DNA of 64,000 bases from CAVXFB01 sp963760935 (GTDB taxonomy: Bacteria > Planctomycetota > Planctomycetia > Pirellulales > Thermoguttaceae), in the NCBI GenBank assembly GCA_963760935.1, contig CAVXFB010000006.1:992001-1056000 (forward strand), written 5' to 3'. The notes below the pieces were generated by a model, which did no database searches, was not told the DNA's origin, and saw only the letters and a program-made list of their open reading frames with translations. Position numbers and translations under genes: made by a program. This document shows, one piece after another, positions 28,137-38,049 of this stretch (positions are counted from its first letter, which is position 1; each line of letters opens with the position of its first letter).

Positions 28137-30419
28137 ATGCCGCGGTATATGATTTCGCTGTTGTTCTTTGTTATGTTGTTTGGCTCGCTTTCTGATACAG
28201 CTATTGCGGCCACGGCCACGGCGACGGGCGCCACGATTTATGTCGCTCCCAGTGGCAAGGACACATGGTCTGGCAAGTTCGCCGAGCCGAATGCAGCCAG
28301 GAGCGACGGGCCGTTGGCCACGCTCGAAGGCGCCGAGAAGAAGATCGCCGCAATGAAGAAGGCACATCGACTGCCAGCCGGCGGCGTGACTGTCGTGCTC
28401 GGCAACGGCACCTACGCCCTTACGCAAACGTTCCAGCTTGGCAAAGACGATTCCGGCACGGCCGAAGCGCCAATCGTCTATCGCGCGGCCGAGGGGGCTA
28501 AGGTCCAAGTGATCGGTGGTCGCGTCATTACCGGTTTTGTCCCTTATAAGGGCTCGATTCTGAAGGCCAAGGTATCGGACCAAGGACTAAAGGGCGTCGA
28601 TTTCCGCCAGTTGTTCTTCAACGGCAAGCGGCAGCGATTGGCCCGGTATCCGAACTTCGACGCAACAAATCCGTATGGTGGCGGGTTCGCCTATGTGGAT
28701 GGCAAGATCGTTAATATCTACAGCAAATGTCCCGATGCCAGCTACCGGTCGTTCCACTACAAGGCGAAGGACGCACGACAGTGGAGCAATCCAAGCGACG
28801 GTGAGTTGTTCATCTTCCCGCACTGGAACTGGTGCAACAGCATCGTCCCAATTGCGACGGTCGACCGTGCCACACGAACCATAAACCTGACAAGAAGGGC
28901 TGCCTACGACATTCGGCCGGGCGACCGCTACTACGTGCAGGGACTTTTCGAGGAGTTAGATGCGCCGGGCGAGTGGTATCTGGACCGCAAGACCGAGACG
29001 CTTTATTTCTGGCCACCGGAATCACTCGAGGGCAAGCTCATCTATGCGCCTGTACTGCGCACGCTTATCCATATCACGCCCAGCGCTTCGCATATCACGC
29101 TTCGCGGTATTACGCTCGAATGTTGCGAAGGAACGGCTGTCGTCATTGATCATGCCGACGATTGCCTAGTGGCCGGTAACACGATTCGCAACGTCGGCGA
29201 TTTCACCGGTTGCGGCGTCGAGGTCAAGGGCGGCCATCGCAACGGCGTCGTGGGAAATGACATCTATGAGATCGGCAGCCATGCCATTCTCATGACCGGT
29301 GGTGATCGCATGAAACTCATCCCGGCCGAGAACTACGCCGACAACAACTACATCCATCATCCCGGTGTGATTTACAAGGAGGGCGCGGGCGTCCGCATCG
29401 AGGGCGTGGGCAACCGCGCCACGCATAACCTGATTCATGACTGCCCCCGCATGGCCATCGTTTTCTTCGGCAACAATATCGACATTGAATACAATCACAC
29501 CCGCCACACAAATCTGGAAACCGCCGACATGGGCGCGATCTACACCGGAGGGCGCGATTGGATTTCCTCGCGGGGTAGCCGTATCCGTTACAACTTCTTC
29601 CAAGACAATCTTGGCTACGGCATGGAAAACAATAAGTGGGTCACGCCGCACTACTCGTGGCTGATCTACCTCGACGACAATACCGGCGGGGTCGACGTGA
29701 TCGGCAACATCGCCGTCCGCGCGATTCAGGGTCTCGTGCATCTGCACAATGCCCGAGATAGTCGTATCGAGAACAACATCTTTGTTGACGGCACGATTCA
29801 ACAGCTCGAGTACAGCGGCTGGACCACAACCCATTCTTATTGGAAACGATTCCTGCCCCAGATGATCGACACCTACGAGGCGGCCATGGAGAATCCGCTG
29901 TGGCACGCCATGCGCAATATGGACATCCACCCGAGCAAGGCCGTGCAGCCTAACGGAATGATCATGAGCGGCAATGTCGTGCAGCGCAACATCTTCTATT
30001 ATCATGGGGGCAAGTCTGAACTGTATCGGCTGCGCGACACACCGCTCTACCGCAATGAGTGGGACCACAACCTCGTTTACCATTTCGACCGCCCGGTGAA
30101 GATTGAATATACTCAGACGGTCAAGCCGGTCGAGGGCGATCCCGATTTCAAGAAAGTGCCTCGCGACACTCCCACCAATCGGCTGCCCAAGTGGTGGCAA
30201 GCCATGGGCCAGGACAAGGGCTCGGTAGTGGCCGATCCGTTGTTCGTCGACCCGAGCAAGGACGACTATCGGCTGCAGCCCGAGTCGCCGGCCTTCAAGC
30301 TGGGGTTCAAGGCAATCCCAGTGGAAAAGATCGGACCGTACGAAGACCCATCGCGTGCCAGTTGGCCCATCGTCGAGGCAGAGGGCGCCCGCGAAAAACC
30401 GCTCGTTAGCGGGGAATAG
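28137..30419 (+). CDS. Right-handed parallel beta-helix protein, copy 2 of a tandem pair
   Basis: A 760-residue paralogue of the preceding gene, same domain order: signal peptide, TIYVAPSGKDTWSGKFAEPN opening, beta-helix rungs from about residue 320, and VADPLFVDPSKDDYRLQPES near the end. The ribosome-binding region AAGGAGAACGTCCC before the ATG at 28137 is nearly the same as that of copy 1, so the duplication included the leader. The first about 170 codons and a later patch are almost identical at DNA level, while the 3' half has many silent and coding changes (for example TTGSYWKRFLP-type replacements around residue 560). The two enzymes probably act on related substrates. Confidence 0.85.
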   Translation: MPRYMISLLFFVMLFGSLSDTAIAATATATGATIYVAPSGKDTWSGKFAEPNAARSDGPLATLEGAEKKIAAMKKAHRLPAGGVTVVLGNGTYALTQTFQLGKDDSGTAEAPIVYRAAEGAKVQVIGGRVITGFVPYKGSILKAKVSDQGLKGVDFRQLFFNGKRQRLARYPNFDATNPYGGGFAYVDGKIVNIYSKCPDASYRSFHYKAKDARQWSNPSDGELFIFPHWNWCNSIVPIATVDRATRTINLTRRAAYDIRPGDRYYVQGLFEELDAPGEWYLDRKTETLYFWPPESLEGKLIYAPVLRTLIHITPSASHITLRGITLECCEGTAVVIDHADDCLVAGNTIRNVGDFTGCGVEVKGGHRNGVVGNDIYEIGSHAILMTGGDRMKLIPAENYADNNYIHHPGVIYKEGAGVRIEGVGNRATHNLIHDCPRMAIVFFGNNIDIEYNHTRHTNLETADMGAIYTGGRDWISSRGSRIRYNFFQDNLGYGMENNKWVTPHYSWLIYLDDNTGGVDVIGNIAVRAIQGLVHLHNARDSRIENNIFVDGTIQQLEYSGWTTTHSYWKRFLPQMIDTYEAAMENPLWHAMRNMDIHPSKAVQPNGMIMSGNVVQRNIFYYHGGKSELYRLRDTPLYRNEWDHNLVYHFDRPVKIEYTQTVKPVEGDPDFKKVPRDTPTNRLPKWWQAMGQDKGSVVADPLFVDPSKDDYRLQPESPAFKLGFKAIPVEKIGPYEDPSRASWPIVEAEGAREKPLVSGE

Positions 30420-30627
30420 CCAGGCGATACGTCAGGCGTCCGAAGCTGGTCGGGCTCGCTCTGCCGATTAGCGTCCACGGTTGATCTTGCGCTCGACGTG
30501 ACGACTACATGTCCACGCCGACCGATCAGCAACCGTATATAGCAAGTATTATTTGACAAATTTGCGTAACCCCGCTACATTCACATCCATCCGGTAAGGA
30601 ACAGACGGACAAATCGAGGAGTGCAGC

Positions 30628-33600
30628 ATGTTGGCGTCGGGGCCCGGGGGGCGTTGTCGTGCCGCGTTTCTTGGGATTTGCCGATGGCTTGCCGGGCCGC
30701 TGTTCGCGGCAGCGCTGTTCGCAATTGGCACGTGTCGCGCTGCGGAGAGCATTTGGGCGCATCCTGGCTATACGGGCCGGATGATCTACACGCCTGACGT
30801 GGAAGGCGATCGCATCTCGGATTTTTCGATCGTCGGCTACGGTCAAGGCAAGACAGCGATTCCCGATGTGCCCGTTGCCGTGACGGTCTATGCCGATAGC
30901 GATTCGGACGACGATACCGCTCGACTTCAAGCGGCCATCGATCAGGTGGCCGCAATGCCGTTGGTCAACGGCGTTCGTGGCGCGGTGCTGCTAACGGCCG
31001 GTTCCTATGAGATCGCCAGCCAACTCAAGATCAATGCCAGCGGCATTGTACTACGGGGAGAAGGACAAGGTGACACCGGCACAATCTTACATGCCACGGG
31101 CACCAGCACGCGCGAGGAAGTTTACAGGGCCGGGGGACTGATTTGCATCGATGGCACGGGCAGCAACACCCTAAGCGGATCGACCTACAGTATCATCGAT
31201 AAGAAGGTGCCTGCCGGATCGAATAGCTTCCGCGTCAACTCGACGTCGCACTTGAGTGTGGGTAACACGATCACAATTACCCGGCCCGCCACCGACGCGT
31301 GGATTGCGGCTATTGGAATGGACGCGAGTTATTTGGGCGACTACGCATGGACTGCAAGCGACATGGGCCTGACCTGGGAGCGAACCATCACGCGTATTGA
31401 GGGCAACCGAGTATTTCTCGATGCGCCGATCACAACCGCGATTGAAAAGGCGGAGTTCGGCATCAACGCGACGTTCAAAAAGTCGAGTTTCTCGGGTCGC
31501 ATCAGCAACGTCGGTGTAGAGAATCTCCGCGCTGAGTCGGACTTTGCCTCGAACACCGATGACGCGCATTGCTGGAATTTCGTCTCGGTGTACCGGGCTC
31601 GAGACGCCTGGGTCAGCAACACCACGGCTCGCTATTTTGCCGATTCGCACGTCCAAATTGACCGGTACGCCAAGAACGTTACCGTTACTGGCTGCACCTA
31701 TGAGCAACCCAAGAGCGACTCCTCCGTGGGCGGGAATCGTTATGCCTTCGACTTTCACGGACAAGAATCGCTGGTCACAAATTGTACCGCGGATAATGCG
31801 ATCTGCAGCTTTGTACAAGCGGGCCAGGTGACGGGACCCAACGTCGTCTACAATTGCACAGCGACAAACGCCCTGGGAACGTGTGGTACTCACCAGAACT
31901 GGGACAACGGCGGTTTGTTCGATAATGTCACCATTTCGACAAGCGCCACCGGTGAGGGACCTGGGGAGTTGAACGCGCCGAACCGTGGAACCTGGAGCAA
32001 TGGCGCCGGATGGACCGGTGCGAACATGGTGTTTTGGAACTGCACGGCCAAGGGCTACCGAGTACAGAATCCCCCCACGTCCCAGAACTGGTTGATCGGC
32101 TCCAAGGGAAAAATCCTCGGCGCATTTTCTGGCGTCCCCAATCCCTTGGACGGTAGCTATCGGCCGGGATATATCGAGTCGTCCGGCCCCAGCGCGGCCA
32201 AGGTCAGCACGGCGAGCCTCTACCAGGCGCAATTGGCCGATGCGGCTACGATTCGCGACTACGGGTGGACCAGCGGCAGCGGCAACTGGACCGACGTTCA
32301 GAAGTGGAACAAGTTCGCCGTTCCGGCCGTTCGCACCGTTCAATCGCGCGATTACTTGATCGGCGACATCGATAGCCTTACCTACGACGGCAGCGCCAAC
32401 ACGGATGACAACTACTACATCGATCCCACGTTCAAGAGCCAAATGCAGGCCAAGTACGGCAGCAACGTTGGCGGGTTTGACGTCGTTTCCACCGACCGCA
32501 ACTTGGCGTTTACGCAACTCTATACGCTGGACGCCGGCGAGCAAGTGGTCAACGCGTCCTTGGCCATGGCACTGCGTCCTGCCGGCGGCGCCTGGGCTAA
32601 CGACGTGATGTGGATCGACGGTGTCGGCGAGACTCCGCTTTCCAGTCTGACGTGGAGCCCGAGTCGGGCGGTCGGCACGACCTCGATGGGCGTGGTCGAT
32701 CTGGGCAGGTCGTTGAGCGCGCTCAACGGCGGGAAACTCAATGTCGCCGTCAGCGGCAATACGGGCGCCGACTATGCCCTGCTCTCTTTGACTGTCGCCA
32801 AAGCAACCGCCGACGCCCAGGGAGCAAATGTGACTCTTTCCGGCGGCGGCGCCATAACCGTCGACTCGGCGGTCCCGGCCGTGGGCAACGTCGCGGTCAA
32901 TGGTTTGAATACCACATTGGAGATCGCCAACGGGGCGCAACTTGCCGTGCGAAATCTCGTCGTCTCCCAAGGCGCGCTTCACATCGCCACCGGCAGCAAC
33001 CCCGGACAACTGACTGTCCAGGAAGGCGTCGTCTTGCAGGGGACGTACCAGTGCGACATCAACGGCTCGCCCGCCCGCACGGGCTACAGTCAACTGGTGG
33101 TTGACGGCACAGTCGCCCTCGGCGGCCTGCTGACGGTAAACAAGGCGGCCGGCTTTACGCCCGATGCGACAAGCGACATGTTCTGGGTCGTGTTGAACGA
33201 TGGCGTCGACCCCATTGGCGGTGCCTTCAGCAACTACACCAATGACACTACGGTGTTTATGACGGGCGCCAGAGCCTGGCACATCTACTACGGCGCCGAC
33301 GCCCTCGCGGGCACACTCTCCGGGGGCAACGACGTGGTGATTGCCGCCGCTGCTGCAACTTGGACCGGTGGTGCTAACTCGGCGTGGAGCACGACGGCTG
33401 GGTCGGGCAACTGGAAACTGAGCGGTGGCGCGGCCGCAAGCTATAGCAATGGCGCCGCCGTGACCTTTGACGACACCGCCGCGGGTTCGACCGCCGACAT
33501 CAGCGTGGCGGACGTTACTCCCGCCAGCGTGGTTTTCAATAACGCCAGTAAGAACTTCACGATCACCGGCACTAAGGGCATCGCCGGAACGGCCACGACG

Positions 33601-34209
33601 GTGAAGAAGCAGGGCGCCGGCACTGTGACCATGGGCAGCGTCAACACCTACGGCGGCCTAACGACCGTCGAAGGCGGCAAGTTGATCCTCCAAGGCGCGG
33701 CACAGGCCATGGCCCCGGTCCTGAACAACGGCGGCGCAGACATCAAGGGTGGGATGCTCGTTCTCGACTACGCCGGCGAAGCTGATCCGGTGGCCGCGAT
33801 CAAGATCCTGCTGACAACGAGCTATCTCGGCAGCGCCGGAAACCGCTTCAATATTGGCAAATTCCTGAGCTCGACCGCAGATTCTAGCCACGGCTTAGGC
33901 TGGGTCGACAACACGATGACCAGCAAGATTAGCGTGGCTTACACCTTGTACGGCGACACCAACTTGGACGGCACGGCGAACTTCACCGATTTGAGCAAGA
34001 TGCTGTCGAAGTACGATCAGTCCGGCGTGTGGGCAGACGGCGACACCAATTACGACGGTGTTGTTGACTTCGCCGATCTGAGCAAATTGCTGTCGACCTA
34101 CAACCAGTCAATCGGCACGTTGACCCCGGCTCCCGAACCATCGAGCATCTTCATGCTGACAACGATGGTCGGCCTGGCTGGCGCATGGATGATTCGTCGG
34201 CGACGATGA
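30628..34209 (+). CDS. Large pectate-lyase-fold protein with autotransporter-type strand, dockerin-like repeats and PEP-CTERM signal
   Basis: A 1193-residue surface or secreted protein. A signal peptide (LAGPLFAAALFAIGTCRA) is followed by a pectate-lyase superfamily beta-helix at about 45-560 (DDTARLQAAIDQVAAMP, GAVLLTAGSYEIASQLKINA). A jelly-roll-like region follows, then an autotransporter-associated beta-strand repeat at about 911-1030 (TWTGGANSAWSTTAGSGNW, TYGGLTTVEGGKLIL). Two dockerin-type calcium loops begin near residues 1110 (DTNLDGTANFTDLSK) and 1139 (DTNYDGVVDFADLSK). The end PEPSSIFMLTT, a hydrophobic stretch and RRRR form a PEP-CTERM sorting signal for exosortase. The start has GAGGAG upstream. 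It probably cooperates with the beta-helix pair. Confidence 0.85.
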   Translation: MLASGPGGRCRAAFLGICRWLAGPLFAAALFAIGTCRAAESIWAHPGYTGRMIYTPDVEGDRISDFSIVGYGQGKTAIPDVPVAVTVYADSDSDDDTARLQAAIDQVAAMPLVNGVRGAVLLTAGSYEIASQLKINASGIVLRGEGQGDTGTILHATGTSTREEVYRAGGLICIDGTGSNTLSGSTYSIIDKKVPAGSNSFRVNSTSHLSVGNTITITRPATDAWIAAIGMDASYLGDYAWTASDMGLTWERTITRIEGNRVFLDAPITTAIEKAEFGINATFKKSSFSGRISNVGVENLRAESDFASNTDDAHCWNFVSVYRARDAWVSNTTARYFADSHVQIDRYAKNVTVTGCTYEQPKSDSSVGGNRYAFDFHGQESLVTNCTADNAICSFVQAGQVTGPNVVYNCTATNALGTCGTHQNWDNGGLFDNVTISTSATGEGPGELNAPNRGTWSNGAGWTGANMVFWNCTAKGYRVQNPPTSQNWLIGSKGKILGAFSGVPNPLDGSYRPGYIESSGPSAAKVSTASLYQAQLADAATIRDYGWTSGSGNWTDVQKWNKFAVPAVRTVQSRDYLIGDIDSLTYDGSANTDDNYYIDPTFKSQMQAKYGSNVGGFDVVSTDRNLAFTQLYTLDAGEQVVNASLAMALRPAGGAWANDVMWIDGVGETPLSSLTWSPSRAVGTTSMGVVDLGRSLSALNGGKLNVAVSGNTGADYALLSLTVAKATADAQGANVTLSGGGAITVDSAVPAVGNVAVNGLNTTLEIANGAQLAVRNLVVSQGALHIATGSNPGQLTVQEGVVLQGTYQCDINGSPARTGYSQLVVDGTVALGGLLTVNKAAGFTPDATSDMFWVVLNDGVDPIGGAFSNYTNDTTVFMTGARAWHIYYGADALAGTLSGGNDVVIAAAAATWTGGANSAWSTTAGSGNWKLSGGAAASYSNGAAVTFDDTAAGSTADISVADVTPASVVFNNASKNFTITGTKGIAGTATTVKKQGAGTVTMGSVNTYGGLTTVEGGKLILQGAAQAMAPVLNNGGADIKGGMLVLDYAGEADPVAAIKILLTTSYLGSAGNRFNIGKFLSSTADSSHGLGWVDNTMTSKISVAYTLYGDTNLDGTANFTDLSKMLSKYDQSGVWADGDTNYDGVVDFADLSKLLSTYNQSIGTLTPAPEPSSIFMLTTMVGLAGAWMIRRRR

Positions 34210-34254
34210 CGTTTACGTGCCGCATGCCATCGGGACGGCATTGTCGTACGGATT

Positions 34255-35748
34255 TCACGCTAACGCTTCAACGACCTCGGACGCCTTGGGACTTCTTTCC
34301 AATAACGCTGAGAAGTCTCGCCTGCTCTCGACGGCATTCTTCACCGTGGCGACCAGTTGAGTGCCGCCTAGAAGCACAGCGCCGACAAGATGATTGTCCC
34401 GGAAAACGAAGCGGGAATAACGGCCATCCGCCTCCTGGTCGAACGTTCGGAAGCTGGCATCCTCCGGGTTGACCTGACCAATGCTAAACAGGTCCAGGCC
34501 GAGGACTTTGAGGGTGTTCGACCGAGGAATACCGCCGAACTCGACGCAGCCTCCGGCCATATTCATCCCGGCGATGCTGCCCTGGTATTGCGACGGCCCC
34601 CAAATCCCATAGACCTGCCCATGATGTTCCGCCACATCTCCGGCAGCAAGAACGTCCGGGTGAGACGTGACCAGGAGATTGTCCACGACTACACCCTGAT
34701 TTACCTCCAGCCCCGCTCGCCGCGCCAGATGGCTGTTGGACCGAATGCCTGTGGCAATCACCACAAGATCCGCGTCCACAATGCTGCCGTCTTCCAGCAA
34801 AACTCCGCGGACACGCCTGGTGCCAACAAGTTCTCGCGTGACGGCCTTGGTTCGCAGCTTGATGCCGGCGGCGACGACATATTGGTTGAGAATCTCTCCG
34901 GCTCGTTGGTTCAACTGCCGGGGCAGCAGCCAGCCATATCCTTCCAGGAGCGTTACGTCGGCTCCTTGCCGGGCCAGCGCGCCCGCCGTTTCTAGCCCCA
35001 ACAGACCGCCGCCGATGCACACGCATTTCGCACCGGTCCGGCACGCCGCCAGGATGGCGCGAGCGTCATCTAACGTTCGCAGGCTGGTCACACCCTCCCG
35101 ATCCGCTCCGGGAAACGGCGGGATGAACGGATGGGCGCCGGCTGCGAGCAGGAGCTTGTCGAAGGGCAACTTCTCACCGCCGCGCAACTCCAGGACGTGA
35201 TCGTCCAGGTGGATCGCCGATGCCTCGGCCCCCAGCAGCAGTCGAACTTTCTGCTCGTCGTACCAAGAGGCCGGATGGACCGGCAAGTCTTGCTCGCCGA
35301 TCTCACCGGCAAGATACCGTGTAAGATTGAGACGGTAATACGGAAGCTCGGGTTCTCTCGAGATGATTGTGATGTCTGCCGCCGGCGAGGTTGTTCGCAG
35401 CGATTCCACGGCCGCGATCCCGGCAATGCCCGCCCCAACGACGACCACCTTCAATGGGCGTTCGGCGTCCACTACTGCTCCGGCCGCTTCGCTTACCGGT
35501 TCAAAGCGGTCGGCCGACGCTCCACAGGCCGGGCAGTCTGTGGGAGGTTGCAGGCCGGCTTGAACGTGCCCGCAGTTTAGACATCGCCACTGGTTCACGC
35601 CGCGCGGCACGGACGGCGGCGGGCTCTCGATCTGCGACTCGAACAATTCTTGCGGAGCATCGCAGACCGGGCACGCCTCGGGTGGCTCCGGTCCGCGATG
35701 GATATATCCGCAGACAGTACAACGCCAGATTTGGCTGGTGCCCGACAT
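34255..35748 (-). CDS. FAD-dependent NAD(P)H oxidoreductase with two N-terminal rubredoxin domains
   Basis: A 497-residue redox enzyme. Two rubredoxin-like iron domains come first: Cys at 10, 13, 26 and 29, and Cys at 56, 59, 72 and 75, each in a CxxCG ... CPxC pattern. From about residue 95 follows an NADH:rubredoxin/nitrite-reductase-type flavoprotein with FAD loop VVVGAGIAGIAAVESL, the YYRLNLTRYLAGE segment and NAD loop CIGGGLLGLETAGALA. FAD-binding VLAAGDVAEHHG completes it. The fusion would pass electrons from NAD(P)H to its own rubredoxins and on to rubrerythrin, whose gene ends 12 bases upstream. It belongs to a peroxide-defence group with the cytochrome peroxidase and the Fur-family regulator. 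Confidence 0.9.
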   Translation of the reverse strand: MSGTSQIWRCTVCGYIHRGPEPPEACPVCDAPQELFESQIESPPPSVPRGVNQWRCLNCGHVQAGLQPPTDCPACGASADRFEPVSEAAGAVVDAERPLKVVVVGAGIAGIAAVESLRTTSPAADITIISREPELPYYRLNLTRYLAGEIGEQDLPVHPASWYDEQKVRLLLGAEASAIHLDDHVLELRGGEKLPFDKLLLAAGAHPFIPPFPGADREGVTSLRTLDDARAILAACRTGAKCVCIGGGLLGLETAGALARQGADVTLLEGYGWLLPRQLNQRAGEILNQYVVAAGIKLRTKAVTRELVGTRRVRGVLLEDGSIVDADLVVIATGIRSNSHLARRAGLEVNQGVVVDNLLVTSHPDVLAAGDVAEHHGQVYGIWGPSQYQGSIAGMNMAGGCVEFGGIPRSNTLKVLGLDLFSIGQVNPEDASFRTFDQEADGRYSRFVFRDNHLVGAVLLGGTQLVATVKNAVESRRDFSALLERSPKASEVVEALA

Positions 35749-35760
35749 CGCTGGCCTCTT

Positions 35761-36333
35761 CTACCAATTTTCAGCAAGCAGCTCGAAGTATGCTTGCGGA
35801 TGTGCGCAGGCGGGGCACGCCGCGGGAGCATCCGGGCCTTCATGGACGTAGCCGCAGTTCATACAACGCCATTTCACGGGCTCGCTGCGTTTGAAGGTCC
35901 GGCCGGCTTGGAGACTTTCCAAGAGGCCCCGGTAGCGCCGCTCGTGCTGCTTTTCGGCCACAGAAATCTTTTCGAGGACAATCGCGACCGCCGGGAAACC
36001 CTCTTGCCGCGCGACCGCGGCGAAGCCTGGATACATGGACGACCACTCCTCGTGCTCTCCGTCAGCGGCCGCCAGGAGATTCTGGGCCGTGGTTCCAACG
36101 ATTCCCGCCGGAAAAGCACACTCGATTTTCACTTCGCCACCCTGGAGGAACTTGAAGAATCGCTTGGCATGTTCCTTTTCCTGGTTGGCCGTCTCTTCAA
36201 AGATTGCGGCGATCTGGATATAGCCGTCGTTTCGGGCTTGGCTGCTGAAGTACGTATAGCGGTTGCGAGCCTGCGACTCACCCGCGAAGGCCATCAGCAG
36301 GTTCCGTTCGGTTTGAGAGCCTTTCATTTCCAT
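35761..36333 (-). CDS. Rubrerythrin
   Basis: A 190-residue peroxide-reducing protein. The di-iron four-helix domain has the expected Glu-rich helices (LLMAFAGESQARNRY, IFEETANQEKEHAKRFF, LLAAADGEHEEW, EKISVAEKQHERRY). The C-terminal rubredoxin domain has WRCMNCGYVHEG and CPACAHP. Rubrerythrin reduces hydrogen peroxide to water using electrons from rubredoxin. The ATG at 36333 has AAGGA upstream; an in-frame upstream start would add 36 atypical residues. The next gene is the double-rubredoxin reductase, 12 bases downstream, so electron donor and peroxidase are co-transcribed. Confidence 0.95.
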   Translation of the reverse strand: MEMKGSQTERNLLMAFAGESQARNRYTYFSSQARNDGYIQIAAIFEETANQEKEHAKRFFKFLQGGEVKIECAFPAGIVGTTAQNLLAAADGEHEEWSSMYPGFAAVARQEGFPAVAIVLEKISVAEKQHERRYRGLLESLQAGRTFKRSEPVKWRCMNCGYVHEGPDAPAACPACAHPQAYFELLAENW

Positions 36334-36465
36334 AGTAGTTCCTTGTTGTTTGAAGTCTGCAAATGGCATAAGAGATCCATCCACGGTGACGTGCCGGGCA
36401 GCGGGCGTTGCCGTGGATGGAATCGAAAACTTGCTATACACTCGCTCGTCGGCCGCGCAGATCCG

Positions 36466-37872
36466 TTATAGGCAGCGCATAAACGCCGTGAGCCCGTCTT
36501 TCTCCTCCTGGTTGAGCTTGAGCCCGAGGACAAGGTTGTAGAACTCCACGGTGTCTTCGAGCGTCATCAGTCGCCCGTCGTGATTGAAAGGCGGCGAGTC
36601 CTTGATGCCGCGGAGCGTAAACGTCTTGATCGGGCCTTCGGCAACGTTGTACTGATCGCTTATCATCTCGGGCTTGTAGAATCGCTCCAGGTGCAAGTCG
36701 TGCATCTGGTTGTCGAGGTAAACCGGCGCCGGATGGCATTCCGCACAACGTCCCTTGCCGAAGAAGACTTGTTCGCCTTTCAATTCCATTTTCGTCGCTT
36801 TGTCCTTGCGCAGCCGGCCGAACTCGTCCAGCTTCGGCGCAGGCGGGAAGTCGAACATGTTCTGCATTTGCGCCATCATCACGACCTGGCTGGCGCGGTC
36901 TGGCAAGTTGACGCCTTTCTTGGCCGCGATGACGTGATCGCCGTCGAAATAAGCCGTCCGCTGCTCGAACTCCGTAAAGTCTTCAATGGAACGAAGCGAT
37001 CGCTTCGACCCATGAATCTGTTGATTAAACATGCCTCGCAAGCTCACCGTGTCGAGGCGAAAACGGGCTGCCTGCGGGCGCGTATCGGGATTGAGATGGA
37101 ACGTCGCGTTCGTGTGGCCATTTACGTGGCAGTCGAGACAGGCTACGCCCAAACTCGGTTCTGCCACTTTGCGATCTTCAGTCTGGTTGAACTGTTGCTG
37201 CGGAAACGGAGTCAACAGCAGCCGCATGCCTTCCATTTGCACCGGCGTGAGGATGCCCTTGAACATCTGGTAGTAGTTCTTGATCGAGAGCACTTGGCCG
37301 TGCGACACGTCACCCAAATCGGGACGGCTTGTGAGGAAGATCGGCGGCGGAAACTCGGGCGTCAGGTGGTCAGCCAGATCGAAATCCACGTCGAACCGTT
37401 TCAGGTCCCGCTGCTCCAGCTTCTGCATGGCGTCGATCTGGCTAGTGGGAAATACCTGCCCGCCGGTTTTGTGATGGGCGTGTGGCAGCGGTCGGAAACC
37501 CATAGGAAACACGTTTCTCTGCTTGATTTCCTCCGGCGACATCGAGGAAAGCTGTTCCCAGGTCACGCCCGGCGGCAGCTTCACGCGCACGCGTTGTTGC
37601 ACTGCCTTGCGGCCCCCCGACATCAGCACTTGGGAAGGGTCGTTCCGCAGGTCGTATCGAGTCCCGAGTAGTACCTTCTGCCGTTGCTCGAGCATTGGCT
37701 TGGCCGCCTGGTCTTCGGCCATGGTCGACTGAAAATTCTGGTCGATCACCACCGGCATGTAAGTTTGCTTGGGAAGCATGGCCTCGCTTGCGAAGGCCGC
37801 GCAAGCGACAAGCAAGCCTACGATCAACAAGCCGGCGTACCGCCATCGCGGTTGACAACTGTAAGATGGCAT
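36466..37872 (-). CDS. Di-haem cytochrome c peroxidase-like protein
   Basis: A 468-residue exported protein. Residues 1-29 are a signal peptide (YAGLLIVGLLVACAAFA). Two CxxCH haem-binding motifs are visible: CLDCH near residue 246 and CAECH near residue 375, the layout of the MauG/cytochrome c peroxidase family, and the C-terminal KTFTLRGIKDSPPFNHDGR with MTLEDTVEFYN is typical of that family. It would reduce hydrogen peroxide in the periplasm with electrons from a small cytochrome. It is longer than bacterial CcpA-type peroxidases and has a large N-terminal region of its own. It lies between the rubrerythrin and Fur-family genes. Confidence 0.85.
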   Translation of the reverse strand: MPSYSCQPRWRYAGLLIVGLLVACAAFASEAMLPKQTYMPVVIDQNFQSTMAEDQAAKPMLEQRQKVLLGTRYDLRNDPSQVLMSGGRKAVQQRVRVKLPPGVTWEQLSSMSPEEIKQRNVFPMGFRPLPHAHHKTGGQVFPTSQIDAMQKLEQRDLKRFDVDFDLADHLTPEFPPPIFLTSRPDLGDVSHGQVLSIKNYYQMFKGILTPVQMEGMRLLLTPFPQQQFNQTEDRKVAEPSLGVACLDCHVNGHTNATFHLNPDTRPQAARFRLDTVSLRGMFNQQIHGSKRSLRSIEDFTEFEQRTAYFDGDHVIAAKKGVNLPDRASQVVMMAQMQNMFDFPPAPKLDEFGRLRKDKATKMELKGEQVFFGKGRCAECHPAPVYLDNQMHDLHLERFYKPEMISDQYNVAEGPIKTFTLRGIKDSPPFNHDGRLMTLEDTVEFYNLVLGLKLNQEEKDGLTAFMRCL

Positions 37873-38049
37873 GGCGCAGCCTCCGAAACGTTATGGGATG
37901 TGACGGCTCAAGGGGTTCGTGCACCTTCTGTGTCTACCGGAACCCCAGGCGGCAGACTGACGGCTGCGATCTCGGGCATTGCAACTTGCCCTGTCAAGTG
38001 CCCCCAAAAAAGAGTCTGCTAGCCATCTCTCGTTTGGCGAGCTTCCACA
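37873..38049. other. Short gap between fur-like and peroxidase genes
   Basis: About 180 bases holding the leader of the peroxidase gene. No operator resembling the GATGGTA-N5-TACCATC palindrome was found here, nor any RNA gene or repeat. The stop of the fur-like gene and the start of the peroxidase gene are far enough apart for a separate promoter. Confidence 0.4.

Noticed and set aside
31171..33282. A 703-residue open frame on the minus strand inside the pectate-lyase-fold gene
   Set aside because: It is an antisense shadow of a GC-rich gene with repetitive codons; its translation has no domain, signal or ribosome-binding site.
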